A DNA stretch of 54,129 bases from Thermoflexus sp. (GTDB lineage Bacteria > Chloroflexota > Anaerolineae > Aggregatilineales > Aggregatilineaceae). The stretch lies in the NCBI GenBank assembly GCA_020724465.1, contig DYGX01000023.1:1-54129 (forward strand), read 5' to 3'. Position numbers and translations under genes: made by a program. Of this stretch, positions 48,993 to 54,129 are shown piece by piece. Every line of letters starts with the position of its first letter. The stretch's first letter is position 1. The notes below the pieces were generated by a model. It worked only from the letters and a program-made list of their open reading frames with translations. It made no database searches and was not told the DNA's origin.

Positions 48993-50405
48993 ATGAGTAC
49001 CGATTCCTCTCGCCCAAACAGCCGCGACCGGCGGCGTCTCGGCCTGCTGGCGCTGATCGTGGTGCTGGCCCTGATGGGGGCCGCGGCGGGGATCGTCGCG
49101 GCCACCGCCCGGCGCGCCGTCACGGTGGCGGAAGAGGCGGTTGCGCCGCGCGGCGAGGCCTGGGGCAGCGAGCCGGTGCGTGTGCGCTTCTCGCATGAGA
49201 TGGCGCGCGAATCGGTCGAGGCGCGCTTCCGCGTCACGCCCGATGTGCCCGGCGATTTCGACTGGATCGACGGGCGCACGCTGATCTTCACGCCGCGCCG
49301 CGCTCTGCCCGCCGGCCAGACCTATACCGTGACCATCGACGTGGGCGCGCGAGCCGCGAGCGGCAGCGCGACCCTCGACACGCCGGTGACGTGGCGCTTC
49401 ACGGTGCGCCTGCCTCGCGTCGTGGCACTGGCTCCGGCCAGCAGCCCGGTACAGCAGATCGTCCTGATCGATCCGCTGAGCGGCGCTCGCGAGCCGTTGA
49501 CCGACGCCGAATACGGCGTGCTGGACTATGCCGTCAGCCCCACGGGTCGCGCCATAGCGTACTCCGAGCGCACGGCGGACGGCGGGGCGAATCTGTGGGT
49601 GCTCGATCTGCTGACCGGCACGCGCGGGCCGATCACCGATTGTGTGGCGGCGGTGTGCAGCGCCCCCGCCTGGAGTCCCGATGGCCGCCGGATCGCCTTC
49701 CAACGCGCCGAGCTGGACCCGGCGCGCGGCTCCGGCACCGGACCGGCGCGGGCCTGGATCGTCGATCTTGACACGCTCCAGCCGCGCCTGCTGTTCGAAG
49801 ACGAGCAGGCGCTCGGCGTCAGCCCGACCTGGTCGCCGGACGGGACGCGCGTCGCTGCTTTCGATGCGACCATTCCCGGCATCCGCGTGCGCGATCTCGG
49901 CGGCGGCCCGGATCTGCTGATCGAGTCACTGGAAGGGGCATCCGGCGCCTTTGCACCGGATGGGACGCGGCTGCTGGTTCCCGTGCTGGTGCGGGGCGCG
50001 CTGGGCGAATCGTTCTACACGCAGCTTGAGCTGGTCGACCTGGCGCAGCGGGAACGCACGCGGCTGAGCGGTGAGGTCGACGCGCCGGTCGAGGATGCTG
50101 TCGGTGTCTGGTCGCCGGACGGGGCGTCGCTGGTCCTGCTACGGCGCTATCTGGACAGCCGCTTTACGCCGGGCCGCCAGATCTATCGCATGGACGCCGC
50201 AACCGGCGAGGTCGAGCCACTGGTCGTCGACCCGGCTTACACGCACAGCGTGGCAAGCTGGGACGCCGCCGGGGCGCGGCTGGTCTTCCAGCGATTCCCG
50301 GTCGACCGGCCGGACGCCGCCCCCTCGGTCTGGGCGCTCGACCTGGCGAGCGGCGCGCTGGTCGAGGTGATGCCCGACGCATTCGTGCCCGCCTGGGTCC
50401 CCTGA
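48993..50405 (+). CDS. Membrane-anchored Ig-like plus TolB-type beta-propeller protein
   Basis: 470 residues from ATG 48993; the frame is open further upstream but has no protein-like content. A single signal-anchor helix (LGLLALIVVLALMGAAAGIV) follows a basic tail. Residues about 55-140 are a bacterial Ig-like (SbsA/Big_5) domain: VRVRFSHEMARESVEARFRV and GRTLIFTPRRALPAGQTYTV. Residues about 145-470 contain repeated blades with the TolB/PD40 pattern: APAWSPDGRRIAFQRAEL, SPTWSPDGTRVAAFDATI, VGVWSPDGASLVLLRRYL, HSVASWDAAGARLVFQRF. It probably acts outside the membrane as a binding scaffold; ligand unknown. Lack of a ribosome-binding site and the adjacent promoter point to a leaderless mRNA. 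Confidence 0.85.
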   Translation: MSTDSSRPNSRDRRRLGLLALIVVLALMGAAAGIVAATARRAVTVAEEAVAPRGEAWGSEPVRVRFSHEMARESVEARFRVTPDVPGDFDWIDGRTLIFTPRRALPAGQTYTVTIDVGARAASGSATLDTPVTWRFTVRLPRVVALAPASSPVQQIVLIDPLSGAREPLTDAEYGVLDYAVSPTGRAIAYSERTADGGANLWVLDLLTGTRGPITDCVAAVCSAPAWSPDGRRIAFQRAELDPARGSGTGPARAWIVDLDTLQPRLLFEDEQALGVSPTWSPDGTRVAAFDATIPGIRVRDLGGGPDLLIESLEGASGAFAPDGTRLLVPVLVRGALGESFYTQLELVDLAQRERTRLSGEVDAPVEDAVGVWSPDGASLVLLRRYLDSRFTPGRQIYRMDAATGEVEPLVVDPAYTHSVASWDAAGARLVFQRFPVDRPDAAPSVWALDLASGALVEVMPDAFVPAWVP

Positions 50406-50500
50406 TGCGGCGCGCTCCCCCGGCGGTTTCTCACCGGCCCCGATTGTGCTACGATTAGCAACCATCTTCCGGTTGATGCTGCGGACTCCAGGAGCACCCC

Positions 50501-52564
50501 ATGACCGTTGCCGCTGCCTCTGCTGCGTTCGAGCCTGTGGACGAGGCTACCTACCGGCGCCGTCAGCGCGCCTGGATGCTCTACGACTGGGCGAACTCGG
50601 CCTTTGCGACCACCATCCTGGCGGCGGTGTTGCCCGCCTATTACAGCCAGGTTGCGGGGGCCACGCTGCCCAGCGAAGCGACGGCGACGAGTTATTGGAG
50701 CCTGACGCTGGCGATCGCGCTCTTCATCGTCGCCATCCTCTCGCCCATCCTCGGCACCATCTCGGATGTGCGCCGGGGCAAGAAAGCGTTCCTGTCGATC
50801 TTCGTCACCATCGGCGTGATCGCGACCGGGCTGCTGGTTTTCGTCGGCACGGGTGACTGGCTGCTGGCCTCGGTCCTGTTCGTCTTCGGACGGATCGGCT
50901 TCTCGGCGTCGATTGTCTTTTACGACGCGCTGTTGCCCCATGTCGCCCGGCCGCAGGATGTGGATCGCGTCTCGACCGCCGGCTACGCGATCGGCTATCT
51001 CGGCGGCGGGCTGCTGCTGGCGATCAACATCGTCATGATCTTCGTGCTGGGCAGCGAGCTGGGCGCGCGGCTGTCGTTCCTCAGCGTCGCGCTGTGGTGG
51101 GCGGTGTTCTCGATCCCGGTGCTGCGCGTCGTGCCGGAGCCGCCGGCGGCGACCGCCAGGCTCGGCCCCGGCGAGACCGTGTTGAGCGTGAGCCTCAAGC
51201 GCCTGCGCGATACGTTCCGCGACCTGCGCCAGTACCGCGAGCTGCTCAAGTACCTGATCGCCTTTCTGATCTACAACGACGGCATCGGGACGATCATCGG
51301 CATCGCCGTGATCTACGGGGCCGAGCTGGGCCTGGGGACGCTTTCGCTGGTGGGCGCGCTGCTGCTGGTGCAGTTTGTGGGCATCCCGTTCAGCTTCATC
51401 TTCGGGCGGCTGCCGGCGGCGGGCGACCCGCGCCGCGCGTTCTTTCTGGCGTTCATTTTGTGGAATCTGGTGCTGCTGCCGCTGGTCGCTGTGGGCGCGC
51501 GCGCCACGCTCGACGCGGACCTGACCGGCGCGCCGCGTCCCGATACCCCCGCGATCGATGGCGCCGTGGGGACCGGCGTCGTCGCGCTGGATGATGAGGC
51601 GGCGGTGTTGCGCGGCCTGTTCGCCGAAGACGAAGCCGGCGTGCTCCCCGCGCCGGATGTGTGGCAGGCGGCGACGGTCGAAGACGCGAAGTTCAACGGC
51701 GAGGCGCTGCTGTACCTCTCGACCGATGCGCCCGACGCGGCCTACGCGCTGCGCTTCAACGGGCAGTCGGTCGCGCTGTTCTATTCTGAGGGGCCGGACC
51801 GGGGCATCTTCCGCGTGTACCTCGACGGCGAGCCGTATGCGCTGGAGAATGGCGCCGGTCTGGAGATGGGCGAGGTGGACGCCTATCGCCGGACCGTGCG
51901 CTGGAACAACCGCCTGACGGTTGAAGCCGACGAGCCGGGGATCCACACGCTGATCGTGCGCAATACCGGGCGCGCTCACCCCGACTCCAGCAGCACGCGG
52001 CTGGATGTGGGCCGTCTGGAAGTGTTGCCCCCGGCGCGCGTGGCGAGCCTGCCGTTGATTCTTGGCCTGCTGGCCGCGATTGAGCTGAGCGGGCTGGCGT
52101 TCGCCTGGGCGGTCGGCCAGCGGTTGGTGCGAGGGCTGGCCGAGACGCTCGACACCAAGCGCGCGATCCTGCTGGCGCTGTTCATCTACGGCGTGATCGC
52201 GGTGCTGGGCTACTTCGTCAACTCGGTGGTGGAGTTCTGGCTGCTGGCATGGCTGGTGGCGATTGTCCAGGGCGGAAGCCAGGCGCTGAGCCGCAGCCTG
52301 TACGCCAGCATGAGTCCCAGCGCCAAGAGCGGCGAGTTCTTCGGCTTTTTCAGCGTGATGGAGAAGTTCGCCGGGATTCTGGGCCCGGTGATCTTCGCCG
52401 CCGTTGGCACGCTCTTTGGCAGCAGCCGCCCGGCGGTGCTGAGCCTGATCGCGCTGTTTGCCATCGGGGGCTGGCTGCTGGCGCGGGTGAATGTGGATGA
52501 GGGGCGGCGCGTGGCCCGCGCCGAGGACGAAGCATTGCGCGCCAGCGGTGCAGTGACCGACTAG
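50501..52564 (+). CDS. MFS transporter, UMF1/Atg22-like, with large beta-rich insertion
   Basis: 687 residues. The MFS core matches the UMF1 (vacuole effluxer Atg22-like) family: MLYDWANSAFATTILAAVLP at the N-terminus is its hallmark, followed by TISDVRRGKKAFLSIFV, ASIVFYDALLPHVARPQDVD and VQGGSQALSRSLYASMSPSA with EFFGFFSVMEKFAGILGPVI. Between helices, about residues 335-512, lies a soluble insertion with alternating strands (LNGEALL-type FNGEALLYLSTDAPDAAYAL, GIFRVYLDGEPYALENGAGL, GIHTLIVRNTGR), resembling a small carbohydrate-binding beta-sandwich. AGGAG lies 7 bases before ATG 50501. Substrate unknown; amino acids or sugars are possible. Confidence 0.88.
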   Translation: MTVAAASAAFEPVDEATYRRRQRAWMLYDWANSAFATTILAAVLPAYYSQVAGATLPSEATATSYWSLTLAIALFIVAILSPILGTISDVRRGKKAFLSIFVTIGVIATGLLVFVGTGDWLLASVLFVFGRIGFSASIVFYDALLPHVARPQDVDRVSTAGYAIGYLGGGLLLAINIVMIFVLGSELGARLSFLSVALWWAVFSIPVLRVVPEPPAATARLGPGETVLSVSLKRLRDTFRDLRQYRELLKYLIAFLIYNDGIGTIIGIAVIYGAELGLGTLSLVGALLLVQFVGIPFSFIFGRLPAAGDPRRAFFLAFILWNLVLLPLVAVGARATLDADLTGAPRPDTPAIDGAVGTGVVALDDEAAVLRGLFAEDEAGVLPAPDVWQAATVEDAKFNGEALLYLSTDAPDAAYALRFNGQSVALFYSEGPDRGIFRVYLDGEPYALENGAGLEMGEVDAYRRTVRWNNRLTVEADEPGIHTLIVRNTGRAHPDSSSTRLDVGRLEVLPPARVASLPLILGLLAAIELSGLAFAWAVGQRLVRGLAETLDTKRAILLALFIYGVIAVLGYFVNSVVEFWLLAWLVAIVQGGSQALSRSLYASMSPSAKSGEFFGFFSVMEKFAGILGPVIFAAVGTLFGSSRPAVLSLIALFAIGGWLLARVNVDEGRRVARAEDEALRASGAVTD

Positions 52565-52603
52565 AGCGGGCGACGGTATTCTCGTGGCGCGTGGGATGGG
52601 CCT

Positions 52604-52672
52604 GACGGGAAGCGCCGGCGATGGGTGTTTCTTTGTAGGGGGCAGCTTGCTGCGCCCGCTGCCAGGTCCGTA
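52604..52672. repeat. Dispersed intergenic repeat, copy B
   Basis: GACGGGAAGCGCCGGCGAT followed by a T-rich spacer and GTAGGGGGCAGCTTGC then TGCGCCCGCTGCC. It aligns with the start of copy A (37138-37257) and contains the same AAGCTGC core in opposite orientation. It sits in the 108-bp gap between two convergent genes. Confidence 0.45.
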
Positions 52673-54001
52673 CTAGAACTGCTCCGGCATACCCGCGGCG
52701 CGGTTGCGGGCGCGCCAGGCCCGCCGGTAAAGCGGTCCCGGCGAGTTGGTGACCGGCGCGGCTTCGACCAGCTCCCGCCAGCGCGCTTCGGCGGCCTCGG
52801 CCTCGGCGAAGCAGCGCGATGCGAACGCGGCGCGTTCTTCCGGCGTGGTGTGGCGGAACGCCAGCGCCGCGGGGATGAAGCGCTGCTCCAGGGCGTCGCG
52901 CTCCGGCTGGTAGAGCGGGGCCAGCGCCGCGTAGTCGCGCAGGGTGGCGCGGTGCAGCGCCTCGTGCCGCCAGAAGAGCGTCGCCTCGTCGTAGCTGCCG
53001 TCCGGGACCGGCCCGAAGAGGTTCAGCTCCGTCCCCAGCCAGACCGGTTTGAAGACGCTCAGGCAGGGCGCGGCGGTGCCGGTCACGAAGTGCGTCTGCA
53101 CATCCGGCGCCAGGGACGAGACCATCGAGCCAACCGTCTGGCTGCCGCGCATCGGGCCTGCGCCCGCATGCATACACACTTCCGCGCCGGTCAGGCCGGC
53201 GGCAGGGTTGTAGGGCGCGTCGCCGTGATCGCGCAACACCGCGATCACGTCCTGAACGGTGAGCGCACCCAGCCGCGCGCGCAGCGCGCCCTCGGTTGCG
53301 TTGCGGCGGTAGTGGCTGGCGCTCAGGCGGGTGAAGAGCGTGTGCGAGTAACACCGGGCGAAGTGGAAGTCGTCCCGGCCGGTGTACCAGCCGCGCCGGA
53401 CAGCATATGCCACCAGATCTTCGGAGCACATATCCCACGTCGTGCCGATTGTCAGGCCGTTGGAGATGGCCCGCACGTCCTTCACGCGTTCGGCGGCCCA
53501 GTGTCGCCCTGCCGTTTCCAGCACCCAGGCGTCGTGCGGGTCCGCGATGATGAAGCTGGTGTGCGCGTACAACTTGTGGTGGAAGCCGGCGTTGCCCCCC
53601 TGGCCGTACTCGGCCAGCAGCGTCGTGATGACATCCAATGCTTCCAGGGCGGTGCGCCCGCGCTCCAACCCCAGCCGGACGAGGTCCATCCCCAGCAGGC
53701 CGGTGCGCTTCTCGTAGGGCACGCGGGTGAAGACCGGCTCGCTGCCGATGGCGACGCCGTACGCGTTGGCGCCCATCTCCGCGCCCCAGATCCAGAACGG
53801 CTTGGCGAGCAGGACCTCGTAGGTGGTGCGTGCCTGGGGGATGGTCAGGTAGGTGCAGGTGACCGTGCTGCCGGGAGCATGTTGTGTGCGAGGCAGGCGT
53901 ACCAGATGATGCGCTTCGTTCGGCTCCCGGTCGCTGTTCTTGCCGAACAGCGTGATGCCGTCCGCCGTCGCACTACCCAGGGCCACCACGGTATCGCACA
54001 T
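52673..54001 (-). CDS. C69/secernin-like peptidase
   Basis: 442 residues from ATG 54001. The start is set by the family: secernin/C69 N-terminal nucleophile hydrolases begin M-Cys, and Cys2 in MCDTVVALGSATADGITLFG becomes the catalytic residue after Met removal; the following GKNSDREPNE is also diagnostic. Further motifs: WGAEMGANAYGVAIGSEPVF, LGMDLVRLGLERGRTALEAL, and AWVLETAGRHWAAERV. No signal peptide, so cytoplasmic or non-classically located. Related proteins are dipeptidases, but secernin activity is poorly defined. Transcribed toward the convergent UMF1 gene. Confidence 0.9.
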   Translation of the reverse strand: MCDTVVALGSATADGITLFGKNSDREPNEAHHLVRLPRTQHAPGSTVTCTYLTIPQARTTYEVLLAKPFWIWGAEMGANAYGVAIGSEPVFTRVPYEKRTGLLGMDLVRLGLERGRTALEALDVITTLLAEYGQGGNAGFHHKLYAHTSFIIADPHDAWVLETAGRHWAAERVKDVRAISNGLTIGTTWDMCSEDLVAYAVRRGWYTGRDDFHFARCYSHTLFTRLSASHYRRNATEGALRARLGALTVQDVIAVLRDHGDAPYNPAAGLTGAEVCMHAGAGPMRGSQTVGSMVSSLAPDVQTHFVTGTAAPCLSVFKPVWLGTELNLFGPVPDGSYDEATLFWRHEALHRATLRDYAALAPLYQPERDALEQRFIPAALAFRHTTPEERAAFASRCFAEAEAAEARWRELVEAAPVTNSPGPLYRRAWRARNRAAGMPEQF

Positions 54002-54129
54002 AAACTGTCTCCGATGCCCGGCTCCCGCGCTCGATCCCGTGCGCAAGAGTATAGACGAAAACGGGCCGGGACCAAAACATGAGTCATCCCGAATTTGAGG
54101 ATGACCAGTAGAAACAGAAAAGACCTCCG

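Overview
This 54 kb window is GC-rich, gene-dense chromosomal DNA from a bacterium that I would place in the Chloroflexota, most likely an Anaerolineae-type heterotroph. That placement is an inference from overall gene style: MutS2, a very long FtsK, tandem secreted M1 peptidases, a BMP-type purine/nucleoside ABC transporter and an amylase ending in CBM20. I see no 16S rRNA or other decisive marker. I recognise no phage, transposase, integrase, CRISPR array or toxin-antitoxin pair, so the window reads as core plus ordinary metabolic DNA.

Layout. The left edge holds the first codons of a ClpC-like ATPase (minus strand). Positions 131-10885 carry mostly minus-strand genes: a small methyltransferase, an unknown protein, a GNAT acetyltransferase, a secreted two-domain esterase whose first domain has lost its serine, a SpoU-type rRNA methyltransferase, an alpha/beta hydrolase, a frameshifted 61-codon ORF coupled to glycerol kinase, a plus-strand YghO-like protein, a membrane-anchored solute-binding protein and an orphan acyl carrier protein. 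tRNA-Ser(CGA), tadA and a small acidic protein ending in QLSLF follow. mutS2 (12544-14946) is preceded by an elaborate leader with a consensus promoter inside a perfect inverted repeat, a 22-codon upstream ORF, competing stems and an intrinsic terminator.

Positions 15008-27050 hold a small stress-type protein, two tandem secreted M1 metallopeptidases and a maltodextrin operon (malE-like, malF-like with an oversized loop, malG-like, and a 1154-residue secreted GH13 amylase with FN3 and CBM20 domains). malQ (39198-40733) and a GH1 beta-glucosidase (46250-47602) elsewhere in the window fit the same alpha/beta-glucan use. Positions 29465-39021 form a purine block: guaA, a xanthine phosphoribosyltransferase, a four-gene BMP-family ABC transporter and adenine deaminase, in all likelihood uptake of purines or nucleosides feeding GMP synthesis and salvage.

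The right part holds ftsK (1715 codons, two huge disordered segments), an M20 peptidase-bglA pair, an Ig/beta-propeller membrane-anchored protein, a UMF1-type MFS transporter with a ~175-residue beta-rich insertion and a C69 secernin-like peptidase. The non-coding DNA is unusually informative: an inverted array of 10-bp CAGC repeats between ftsK and malQ, palindromes over the ftsK promoter, promoters that abut start codons (probable leaderless mRNAs), and a dispersed intergenic repeat. The most promising undescribed element is the mutS2 leader.
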